A stretch of 64,000 bases of DNA from Bacteroides cellulosilyticus. Its GTDB lineage: Bacteria > Bacteroidota > Bacteroidia > Bacteroidales > Bacteroidaceae. Every line of letters begins with the position of its first letter. Positions within the stretch are counted from its first letter, which is position 1. Location of the stretch: positions 3,100,501-3,164,500 of the forward strand of contig NZ_CP081903.1 in the NCBI RefSeq assembly GCF_020091405.1, given 5' to 3'. Under the pieces are notes generated by a model. It ran no database searches and was not told the DNA's origin. It was given only the letters and a program-made list of their open reading frames with translations. Shown here one piece after another: positions 29,278 through 37,400 of the stretch. A program made the translations under genes and the position numbers.

Positions 29278-29391
29278 TACGCGGACGACGCGGATAAGGC
29301 GGACAAACGCGGATTTAAAAAGCTGCGCTATACTATTATAAATGATAAATTAAAGTCCGCGTTTGTCCGCCTTATCCGCGTCGTCCGCGTA
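29278..29391. repeat. 36-bp perfect inverted repeat built from GCGGA units
   Basis: Arms 29278-29313 and 29356-29391 are perfect reverse complements with a 42-nt loop. Within each arm GCGGA (or TCCGC) recurs every 9-10 bp. The loop carries GCTGCGC at 29322-29328. It lies between divergent genes. Confidence 0.95.
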
Positions 29392-29516
29392 TCTATTGTT
29401 TCATTTCTTTTCAATTATGAATGAATTTCAACTTCTGATTGGCATTATTAATAAAGTTAATCGGATAATAAACGTATTTTCCTCCCCGTTTTACATGGCT
29501 ACTTCATTTTTTATTG

Positions 29517-29524
29517 TACCTTTG
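29517..29524 (+). promoter_or_regulatory. Candidate -7 box for the 155-residue protein gene
   Basis: TACCTTTG matches TAnnTTTG and would start a transcript near 29531, leaving a leader of about 235 nt. No -33 TTTG at the usual distance. Confidence 0.45.
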
Positions 29525-29530
29525 TGATGT

Positions 29531-29765
29531 CGAATATTTTTTTATCACGCAGCAGGGAAACCTGCCAAGAAACCGTGGCGGGCATTTTTATGTCCGTCGC
29601 CTCACTCCTATATGGCGGTCCCTGCACCCCCATCGGGAGTGTTAATGCACTTCCAACAGCTGCGTGGTAGATGTTCGACAATGGGAAAGGTGGGGATTGC
29701 CTTTTTTTCTTTTTCTTCTCCTCTCCCATAAATCGAATTATTCACCTTTTAAAACTTAACGATTT
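29531..29765 (+). ncRNA. Long, probably structured leader of the 155-residue protein gene
   Basis: The G+C-rich leader contrasts with its flanks. CCTGCCA (29551-29557) can pair with TGGCGGG (29576-29582) with one G-T pair. Further C-rich and G-rich tracts (CACCCCCATCGGGAG) and a pyrimidine-rich run follow at 29700-29729, before the A+T-rich start region. It could be a cis-acting RNA; I cannot assign it to a known family. Confidence 0.35.
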
Positions 29766-30233
29766 ATGGAAAACAACACTCAGCCGGTAACCGCTCAGGA
29801 ATTACCCAACGCAGCAATGCACCCACGCACGGGCTTCCCGTCAGAAGAAGCCATGAAAGCGTACTATCTACAACTGATTGACATTATGAACATAACGTAT
29901 GCCGAAGAGCCTTCGGAATATATAAGCTTGCAATGCCTGAAACGCAAATTAAGACAATTCATCCATGTTCTACGATTGATAGGCACACACGAATGGGGAA
30001 ACGGCATTGCAGAAATACAAGATGCCAGCGGAATCTATATGCTGCAAAGCACACTCCCGCATAAAACGCTTCTGCAAGCCAACCGGGAAATCGGTCTGCA
30101 TCTGCAATTCATTACGCAGCTGGCAAGCAATGTAGGTTTTCTGAAACAATTGGAAGGTATCTTACATTACCATTTTCAAAACGTAGAAAGCTTACTGAAT
30201 AAATTGAAAGAAGAATCGACAGATACCTTGTAA
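29766..30233 (+). CDS. Conserved-type hypothetical protein, 155 residues
   Basis: I do not recognise a characterised family. The protein is soluble, has no signal or membrane segment, and is mostly helical, with a low-complexity N-terminus (ENNTQPVTAQELPN) and a middle part ECSLQ-free but rich in Leu and Gln (SLQCLKRKLRQFIHVLRLIG, LLQANREIGLHLQFITQLA). It has its own promoter candidate, a long G+C-rich leader and a terminator shared with the antitoxin on the other strand, so it is a single-gene unit. The small size and long leader suggest post-transcriptional control; that is inference. Confidence 0.75.
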   Translation: MENNTQPVTAQELPNAAMHPRTGFPSEEAMKAYYLQLIDIMNITYAEEPSEYISLQCLKRKLRQFIHVLRLIGTHEWGNGIAEIQDASGIYMLQSTLPHKTLLQANREIGLHLQFITQLASNVGFLKQLEGILHYHFQNVESLLNKLKEESTDTL

Positions 30234-30241
30234 AATAATAA

Positions 30242-30284
30242 AAGAGCGAGGGGGGAAAATTATATGGCTTTACACCTCGCTCTT
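30242..30284. terminator. Bidirectional terminator hairpin
   Basis: AAGAGCGAGG (30242-30251) and CCTCGCTCTT (30275-30284) form a perfect 10-bp stem between the convergent 155-residue protein gene and the HigA-like antitoxin gene. Confidence 0.8.
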
Positions 30285-30304
30285 CTACCCGTAAGCACTC
30301 TATC

Positions 30305-30625
30305 TTAAAAGACAGCAGCTATTTTCTTTATATTATTTAATCTCTCAAGCAAAGAACTATTTCTACGTGCTACTTGCATATTATAATCCGTTTGCATTCT
30401 TACAAGCAAATCTGCATTGATGCCTAAAGCTGCCTCCAGAAGTAAAGCGAATTCTGTAGTTATCGGACGCTTTGCATTAAGCACCTCATTTAAGGCTGAA
30501 TAAGACAAACTAAACTTTCTTGCAAAGTCCTTCTGTTTTATACCTCTACATTCTAATTCTTCCTTAACCAATTCACCCGGATGATAAGGACGGAATGACT
30601 GTAAATTGTTAGCTGTTATACTCAT
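30305..30625 (-). CDS. higA: HigA-type antitoxin, XRE-family HTH protein (pair 1)
   Basis: 106 residues. The N-terminal part RPYHPGELVKEELECRGIKQ is the HigA/VapI signature, followed by the helix-turn-helix DFARKFSLSYSALNEVLNAKRP and TEFALLLEAALGINADLL. It neutralises the adjacent toxin and represses the operon. Its gene starts 5 nt after the toxin stop, so the order is toxin first, as in higBA systems. Closely related to the protein at 46490-46798 (shared PITTEFALLLEAALGINADLL versus PITSDFALMVEAALNINAELL). Confidence 0.9.
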   Translation of the reverse strand: MSITANNLQSFRPYHPGELVKEELECRGIKQKDFARKFSLSYSALNEVLNAKRPITTEFALLLEAALGINADLLVRMQTDYNMQVARRNSSLLERLNNIKKIAAVF

Positions 30626-30630
30626 AGTTC

Positions 30631-30951
30631 TTACTTATAATGATTTGTAATATCTACCAAAGAACAAATTTCCACGAGAGTTTGGTTACTAACATTTGTA
30701 ACTTCCCGAAATTCAAGTCTATATTGATCATTAATACGTAAAGAAGAAAGTCCTTTCTTATCGCCTTTCAACTTTTCATAATTTAGAGATCTATATTGAT
30801 ACAGGTCTTCTATTCTATAGGCATTTAACAAAGCTTTGACACACCTTAAATAGCCATTAATTATTTGAGGCTGGAAACAATGTTTTTTATCATTAGTCTT
30901 TCCTTTTTCATAAAGTTCCGCCAAATACTCTTTCTCAAATTCTACATTCAT
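30631..30951 (-). CDS. higB: HigB/RelE-type toxin (pair 1)
   Basis: 106 residues starting MNVEFEKEYLAELYEKGK. RelE-fold toxins cleave mRNA on the ribosome. Family features are the helical N-terminal half (ALLNAYRIEDLYQYRSLNYEKLKGDKKG), the strand SLRINDQYRLEFRE with basic and aromatic residues of the active face, and the C-terminal strand ending VDITNHYK. I chose 30951 as start: a longer frame to 31089 adds 46 hydrophobic residues with no family counterpart and runs through the promoter at 30972-31002. Only 5 nt separate it from the antitoxin gene. Catalytic activity has not been shown. Confidence 0.88.
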   Translation of the reverse strand: MNVEFEKEYLAELYEKGKTNDKKHCFQPQIINGYLRCVKALLNAYRIEDLYQYRSLNYEKLKGDKKGLSSLRINDQYRLEFREVTNVSNQTLVEICSLVDITNHYK

Positions 30952-30971
30952 ACGTATGTTCTTTGTTGACA

Positions 30972-31014
30972 CAAAGGTAATATATAATAAATAAATTCGC
31001 AATTTTAGCGAATT
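30972..31014 (-). promoter_or_regulatory. Promoter and operator of HigBA-like pair 1
   Basis: Minus-strand TACCTTTG (30972-30979) and TTG (31000-31002) are 20 bp apart, the Bacteroides -33/-7 layout. The inverted repeat AATTCGC-N7-GCGAATT (30994-31014) overlaps the -33 element, so HigA binding there would block the polymerase. Confidence 0.75.
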
Positions 31015-31181
31015 ATTTTTCATTAGGAACAGTTTTATATAGGCAAAAAATACTAGTAATGCAAATCTGTAGCTGAGATTTATTATCATTCTGTTATGGG
31101 CAAACCAATAATCCTGTATGATAGGCGCCCCATATACAGATGATCAATATTTACAAAACAAGATATTTGTGAGATCAGTCG

Positions 31182-31261
31182 TATGCTTAGGGTATCTCAG
31201 TATGATACTTAGGGTACCTCAGTATCATACTGAGATACCCTAAGTCGTATACTGAGATACC
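31182..31261. repeat. 22-bp-period inverted repeat array
   Basis: A perfect 23-bp inverted repeat (31186-31208 and 31222-31244, 13-nt loop) is embedded in units of 22 bp beginning with TATGATACT or TATCATACT. The core GGTATCTCAGTAT recurs four times in alternating orientation, the copy at 31213-31225 with one change. It lies between the toxin-antitoxin promoter and the GH43 terminator. Confidence 0.9.
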
Positions 31262-31387
31262 ATTATTATAATATATCTGATAATCAGCTGCTTACAAAAA
31301 GAGTTTTCGTTGTTGATAAATTCAAACAAATGAACTGTTTAAAATGATGAATTATTTCCTTTCGATGCCTTATTGCCGTACCAAAAA

Positions 31388-31424
31388 AGCCTCCGGATGT
31401 CATACACTTATACATCCGGAGGCT
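31388..31424 (-). terminator. Terminator of the GH28-GH78-DUF4861-GH43 operon
   Basis: AGCCTCCGGATGT (31388-31400) and ACATCCGGAGGCT (31412-31424) form a perfect 13-bp stem; on the minus strand TTTTTTGG follows. A textbook intrinsic terminator 37 nt after the GH43 stop. Confidence 0.95.
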
Positions 31425-31460
31425 CTGTATTATCGCGTAACTTGCACGCTTAGAAAAATC

Positions 31461-33143
31461 TTATTTCTTCGTAATGCGGAACCAGTCTACATCTGCCCAA
31501 CCACCGTCATTGGTAGTAATTGCAGGGCGGGTACAGAAAGTACCTACCTTGACACCGATCCATTTTCCTTCTTTTGCCTGGAATGACTTGCCAAGAGGCT
31601 GGTATTTCTTTCCATCAAGACTATAGCTGAAGTCACACATAACCAGCAGATCATGTCCGCCTTCACTCTTTGAAATCTTCTTGTTGGCATCGCTGCTGAA
31701 TTTTACTTTCAGATAGATGGTGTTGTCTGTCAGGTCTACCGTACCGTTTACTTGTTCCGGTGTGCCTTTGTCTGCCTTCAGACAGGATACTTGCGAGAGA
31801 ACCAGCCCTTTGTCCGTATTCTCCAGGATCAGTCCGGCATAGTCCATACCCATCACTACCAATCCGGTACGTTCGCCTTTGTATTTATCTACCGGCTTGA
31901 AAGTCAGTTTCATGGTAGCAGTGAAGTTGGGTGCCGGAGCCTTCTGCAACAGCAGATTGGCAACATCGAACAGATTCTTGTATTCTTTCACTACCGGGTA
32001 AGAATACAGGCGTACAATGCTTTGGTCTCCTGCGTAGTATGCCCACTTCTCGTTGATATTGGCATGCCACTGCCATTGCGGAGACAAAGTATAACCGTCG
32101 AACTCGTCACTTTCCTGCGGAGTGCAGATGGGATATGTCTTACCTACGTTTGGCTTTTTGTAAGTCATTACAGGTTCACCACAACCGTCACCGTCTTTGT
32201 CGATACCGATTACGGGCCAGTCATTCACCCATTTCATGGGTTGCAGATGTACCAGTCGGCCATAAGCGCCTACATCCTGGAAGTGGAAGAACCAGTCTTC
32301 TCCGGTCGGGGTATCTACCCATGCACCTTGGTGAGGGCCATTCACGGGGCTATTACCTTGTGCAAGCACGGTTTTCCATTCGTACGGTCCGTATACATTC
32401 TTCGAACGGAGCACTACCTGCCAACCTGTAGGTACACCACCTGCCGGATGGAAGATGTAGTAATATCCGTTACGTTTGTAGAATTTTGGTCCTTCACAGG
32501 TCTGGTGCACCTCATGTCCGTCAAATACGATACGTGACGGAGTGATGGCCTTGGTGGCCTCAGCGTTCAGTTCGCAAATGGTGATTACGCTCTTCAGTTC
32601 GGCGCGGCTACCTGCGTAGGCATGTACCATATACACTTTGCCGTCCTCGTCCCAAAGCGGACAAGTGTCGATGATGCCTTTACCCGGTTTCACCAATACA
32701 GGCTCAGTCCACGGTCCTTTCGGGTCTTTGGCTTTTACCATGAAAGCGCCTTGGTCGGGATCTCCCCAGAAGATGTAAAACTCACCGTTGTGATGGCGGA
32801 TGGCAGGTGCCCATACGCGGTTACCATGTTCAGGACGTTCGGGAGTTTCTATTGGGGGCAGAGCGTAAGGTACGGCAGCGCCAATGATAGTCCAGTTCAC
32901 CAAATCTTTGGAGTGGAGTATCTGCAATCCGGGCAAACAGTTGAAACTGGAAGATGTCATGTAGTAATCGTCTCCTACACGGCAGGCATCCGGGTCGGAA
33001 TAGTCTGCATAGAGTACCGGGTTCTTGTACTTACCGTTTCCCTGGTCGGCTACCCATACCTCGGAAACATAATTTTTCTGCTGTGCTGCCAGCGGAAGGG
33101 CGAGCAACAGGCATAGACTCATCAAGGTCTTTCTTGCTTTCAT
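31461..33143 (-). CDS. GH43 glycoside hydrolase (arabinofuranosidase/xylosidase-type)
   Basis: 560 residues, signal peptide about 1-21. Five-bladed propeller with the GH43 triad context: general base Asp in YADYSDPDAC (about 50), pKa-modulating Asp in GIIDTCPLWD, and general acid Glu in HQTCEGPKFYKRNGYYYIF (about 216). The C-terminal half (about 340-560; FDGYTLSPQWQWHANIN, WIGVKVGTFC) is the GH43 beta-sandwich domain. The overall layout resembles subfamily 12, often alpha-L-arabinofuranosidases or exo-acting enzymes on pectic side chains, but the subfamily is an estimate. Last gene of the four-gene operon, 16 bp after DUF4861. Confidence 0.92.
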   Translation of the reverse strand: MKARKTLMSLCLLLALPLAAQQKNYVSEVWVADQGNGKYKNPVLYADYSDPDACRVGDDYYMTSSSFNCLPGLQILHSKDLVNWTIIGAAVPYALPPIETPERPEHGNRVWAPAIRHHNGEFYIFWGDPDQGAFMVKAKDPKGPWTEPVLVKPGKGIIDTCPLWDEDGKVYMVHAYAGSRAELKSVITICELNAEATKAITPSRIVFDGHEVHQTCEGPKFYKRNGYYYIFHPAGGVPTGWQVVLRSKNVYGPYEWKTVLAQGNSPVNGPHQGAWVDTPTGEDWFFHFQDVGAYGRLVHLQPMKWVNDWPVIGIDKDGDGCGEPVMTYKKPNVGKTYPICTPQESDEFDGYTLSPQWQWHANINEKWAYYAGDQSIVRLYSYPVVKEYKNLFDVANLLLQKAPAPNFTATMKLTFKPVDKYKGERTGLVVMGMDYAGLILENTDKGLVLSQVSCLKADKGTPEQVNGTVDLTDNTIYLKVKFSSDANKKISKSEGGHDLLVMCDFSYSLDGKKYQPLGKSFQAKEGKWIGVKVGTFCTRPAITTNDGGWADVDWFRITKK

Positions 33144-33154
33144 GATACGTTTTT

Positions 33155-33175
33155 AGTTATTAGTGATTAGTTATT
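33155..33175. repeat. Three tandem heptamers at the DUF4861-GH43 junction
   Basis: AGTTATT, AGTGATT and AGTTATT follow without gaps from 33155 to 33175. They overlap the last codons and the stop of the DUF4861 gene and fill the gap before the GH43 gene. Confidence 0.7.
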
Positions 33176-34383
33176 TTCACCACTGCCGGATGTTCCAGTT
33201 CTTCTTTCCATTCGCGGATATAGGCGAACCATGCTTCGGGAGTTTTATAACCGAAGGTTTCTTTCATGGAAGTGAATGTGATATTGTGGGTGAAATATTT
33301 GCTGCCTTTGGCACCGATGGTGTACAGGTAATTAGCCTTGTCTTTCACTTCGGCCTTTACGTACTTTTGCGGAATGTATGTGCCCAGTCCTACGGTTTCT
33401 TTAGCGTACTTCACGGTGTCGTTTACGGGCCAGTCTGTTCCCCAGCAACCTATCAGGCCTTTATGGTCGGAGTAAGATACAGAGCCTTTGATGTCTATTA
33501 CACCGGTACAGAAGATTTCGTCTTTCAATGGTTCTTCAAAGAAGGTTTCCACAAACACATCGCGGTGTCCGCCGTAGAGGGTGTAGCGGTTCGTCATGCG
33601 TAGTTCCGAACCTTGATATTGCCAGTCTGTCACTTCTATTTCGGCAATGGTGCGTACCGGACCGTAGGCAATGATGCGCTCGGTAAGCGTGGATACAGGT
33701 TCGATATGAGTGGATTTCTTGCCGTCCCAGCCTTTCAGCGCGCCTAAACCGCAGCTGCCGCCTACCAACAGGACATCGTCACCGAAGCCACGTGCCAGTT
33801 GCTCGTCGGTGGGATAGAATTGTGATTCTTTGATTTCAAAGCCTTTATTGAATTTGCCGTAGATGTCGACTGTTTGCTTCTTGTCAAAGTACAGGCGATA
33901 AGCCACCAGTTCAGATTCGAAAGCCGGACCGTGGTGATGCATCTGATTGTAGATGTTACTGGTTCCCGGAATGGTTACCGAATGTACGGGGACATGCTTG
34001 CCTCGCTTGTCGCTTACCAGCATCTCGGCATATACACGGGCAGGATAAGTTTTGTCGCTTTTGGCGGAAGACAGAGTGACGGTCACTGTTTTCTTGCTCT
34101 TGGCAGGCAGGTCGATGACAAATGCAAGTTCATCCGGACGGAGGTCGCCATTCAGGTCATCCAGTTGCGAAGGTATTTCTTCGCTTCCGTTCATGACTAC
34201 TGCCGAACGTACCCGGAACTGTGGATTGATTTCACTGAGTTTGATTACTACCGGTTCGTCCGCTTTTGCCTTGTTCCAGGTGTTACTTACTTCCACCTTG
34301 AAACTCTTTTGGGTTTCTTGTGCTTCTGCTGTGACAGAAAGACCGCACAATAATAGCAATACTGTAAAGATATTCTTCTTCAT
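33160..34383 (-). CDS. DUF4861-family secreted protein
   Basis: 407 residues with a signal peptide (about 1-21). Recognised as DUF4861 by SNTWNKAKADEPVVIKLSEI, the beta-rich body with HHHGPAFESELVAYRLYFD and YGKFNKGFEIKESQFYPTDEQ, and RTIAEIEVTDW. Members recur in pectin utilisation loci of Bacteroides next to rhamnosidases and polygalacturonases; the fold looks like a sugar-binding or mutarotase-like beta sandwich. I assign no reaction. The conserved His in MHHHG and Glu in FESE are candidate active-site residues. Third gene of the operon; two -7-like boxes in the 93-bp gap upstream (34411-34418, 34422-34429) could give extra transcription. Confidence 0.85.
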   Translation of the reverse strand: MKKNIFTVLLLLCGLSVTAEAQETQKSFKVEVSNTWNKAKADEPVVIKLSEINPQFRVRSAVVMNGSEEIPSQLDDLNGDLRPDELAFVIDLPAKSKKTVTVTLSSAKSDKTYPARVYAEMLVSDKRGKHVPVHSVTIPGTSNIYNQMHHHGPAFESELVAYRLYFDKKQTVDIYGKFNKGFEIKESQFYPTDEQLARGFGDDVLLVGGSCGLGALKGWDGKKSTHIEPVSTLTERIIAYGPVRTIAEIEVTDWQYQGSELRMTNRYTLYGGHRDVFVETFFEEPLKDEIFCTGVIDIKGSVSYSDHKGLIGCWGTDWPVNDTVKYAKETVGLGTYIPQKYVKAEVKDKANYLYTIGAKGSKYFTHNITFTSMKETFGYKTPEAWFAYIREWKEELEHPAVVKITNH

Positions 34384-34410
34384 GGTTTTAAATATATAAC
34401 TAATTTGCTA

Positions 34411-34429
34411 CAAAAGTAGTGCAAACCTA
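34411..34429 (-). promoter_or_regulatory. Possible internal -7 boxes before DUF4861
   Basis: TACTTTTG (34411-34418) and TAGGTTTG (34422-34429) on the minus strand both fit TAnnTTTG. No -33 element; weak support for an internal promoter. Confidence 0.3.
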
Positions 34430-34476
34430 CCGTAATTCCTTTTCCATTTTGATATAAATACTGTCGCCTTTGTGAG

Positions 34477-37400
34477 TTATTCCTTCCAACCGGCTTCCTC
34501 AAAAGAGGTGACTTCCACCTGTTGGGGATCGAGGCAGGCATACTTGATGCGCTGTCTCCTCCATGTATAAACAATGTGTATTTTTCCGTCTTTACCCTGA
34601 ATGACTGAGGGGTATGAATATTGATTGATCGGCGAATCCTCCAATACCACAGCCGCTTTCCAATGCATACCGTCGTCACTGATTGCTACGTTGATGGGGG
34701 TACGTTCTTTCCGTTTTCCTTTGATGTAGCGATAGTGGTTGTATACCAGCAAGTGCCGTCCGTCTTTCAGTGTAATTCCATCAATGCCGGAATTGTTGTT
34801 AGGCAAGTCAATGAACGTTACCGGACTCCAGGTTTCTCCGTTGTCTTCACTCCAGGTGGTAGCAACAGAGCCGTTGTTCTGAGTACGGCATAAGGCTTGC
34901 AACTTTCCGTCTTTATGTGTCAGGATGGTGGGCTGTATCACTTGTATGGTTTTATGCTTCTGATTACTGAACTTCACCTGATCTGTTTCCACAATCTCGG
35001 AAGCAGTTATAGGACCAATTTTTCGCCAGGTCTTTCCTTCATCATCGCTGATTTCGAAATGAATCCGCCAACCGTTCTCATCTTCCGTGCTGCTGGGGCA
35101 GATCATCCGCTTGCCGATCCATACGGGCTTGTTTTTGATGGGACCAAGGAAGCCTTCGGGAAGTGCCCGGGATTTGCTCCATGTTTTTCCACCGTCTTTC
35201 GAAGTAACGACATGACCACTCCATCCGGCTACGTTCACACCTATCTTATAATAAAGCTGTAGTTCTCCTTTCGGTGTTTCGGTCAGTACGGGATTCCAGC
35301 AGGCGTATTTGGTTCCGTCCAATACACCGTCCGCTACCATTTGTGGTTCCGTCCAGCCTGTTTTTGTCTTGCGGCTAACCCAAATGCAACAATCGGGATT
35401 CTTCTCTTTGGTTCCCCCGAACCAGGCTGCCACTATTCCGCGACGTCCTTCTACGATAGTAGCCGCATGGCTCTCCGGGAAGGGAGGTTTCCGACAGATA
35501 AAGTCATCTTCCAGCAGGCCTTTTCTTCCTTTTCCGTATGATATGTTCTTTTTGATCTGGAAGTTATAGTTCCCCGAACCTATCTTACAAACTGTGTATC
35601 CGTCTTTCTGGCGGAGTATTTGTAAACCTTCGGATTGCTTCAATGGCTTTCCGTTTTCGGTGAGGGCGGAGGTATCTGCATTGGGCAGCCATATAGTAGC
35701 CGTACTATTGGCAGGTACACTGATCTCCCAGGAATACCCGGTAGCTGTTTGTGACCAGTCACTCGTTACTTTGCCATAAGGTGTAATGTGAGAAGCACGA
35801 ATAAATCCTACTTCTTCCAGTTCGAAAGCAGGTTTCATCCGGATTTCCTTGAAACCGGGAGCGGCATTCCGGATACCTGCCAGATGTTGATAGCAATAGG
35901 GGAGGAAATCGCCCAGTAACATGACGTGGTTGCCGCTGTTCATGGCCGGATCAGCTGTGTTCCCGTTCCATAACTCCCAGATGGTGGTAGCTCCGTTGGC
36001 CGCCATGTATCCCCATCCGGGATATTTGGTATGGGTAGCCAGAACGTATGCTACATCTGTGCGTCCCATTCTTACAAGCTCGCGCATCAGCCATTGTACG
36101 CCAATAACTCCGCATTGAATGGTGGCATTGTAATAGTCTATCGTTTTATGAATGATTTGTCGGGCGACGGTTTCTTTTTCCGTATCCGGTACCATGTCGA
36201 ATGCCAGTGGGAGAAGGTTGGCTGTTACGGTATTATTGCTGTAATATTGTTTTTCCTGATTCCAGAAGGTCTTGTTGAAACCTTCTTTTACGTGTTCTGC
36301 CAGTTTCCGATATTCCTGAATATCCTCAGCCAACTGCTGGTGGTGCAGCTGTCCGGCAATATCCGGAGTGTGGGGCATATCTAACTGAAGCTGTGCAAAC
36401 TTTATCATATATTGCAGCAGCTTGTAGTAATAGGCGGTTGCTATCAGTTTACCATCGGTAATGCGGGCCGGGTCTTTCGAATGTATTAATTCGGGAGATT
36501 CGGGCGGAAGACACCAATCGCCGTAACGGTCGCGGGTGATGATATGCGATTGGTTCATGAACTCTGTGCGGATGTGCTCCATCCATTGCTTCATGGCTGG
36601 ATAATGCTTGCAGATGGCTTCCGGGTTTCCATATTGTTCATACAGCATATTACTGATGAAAATGAAGGTTGACGGCCAGGTCACGTTGTCTGTATAGTAG
36701 TAATAATAGGCCGGCACTACATCGGGTATGCATCCGTCTTCCCGTTGCGCATCGCGGATATCGTCCATCCACTTGGCATAAAGCGGACCGTTTTCCATCA
36801 AGAAACTTTCACCCAGTGCACCGTTGGTATGGTCGCCCAGCCAAGGCTGGCGTTCATCACGCTGGGGGCAATCGAGCGGTATTCCCTTATAATTACCACG
36901 GATTCCCCAGAAGGCATTCTTCACTAATTGGTTCAGGATAGGGTTGTCACATTCGAATGTTCCGGTGAGAGGCATGTCGTCGTTTACAACTTCGCCTGTA
37001 AAGTTGGCAAGGGTAGGAGTACCCGGAAATTCGCTGACTTCTACATAGCGGAAGCCATGATATACAAAGCGGGGAGCCCACTCTTCAATGCCTTCTCCTT
37101 TCAGGATATAAAGGTCGGTTACTTTTGCGGACCGTAAGTTGGCGGTGTATAGTTCTCCATCCGGTTGTAGGGTTTCTGCAAAGCGCAGGCGCACTGAGTC
37201 GCCCGCATTTCCTTTTACCCGGATGCGCAGCCAGCCTACCATGTTCTGCCCCATGTCGAGGATATATCCATTGGCCGATTTACGGATGGTGCGGGGATTA
37301 ACCTTCTCCACTACCTTGATACCCGGTATGGTTTGTCCGCGCAGATATCCCGAAGGTATGGAAACGCGTTCCGCCTGCAACCAGGTACTGTCGTCATAGC

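Noticed and set aside
29511..29729. Minus-strand frame of 72 residues over the leader
   Set aside because: Low-complexity Lys-rich start and no family features; it is opposite a probable leader RNA and is best explained by composition.
30952..31089. Longer N-terminus of the pair 1 toxin
   Set aside because: The added 46 residues are not shared with the paralogue at 46803-47114 and overlap the promoter and operator.
31752..32537. 261-residue plus-strand frame inside GH43
   Set aside because: It is antisense to a well-supported GH43 gene and shows no domain features.
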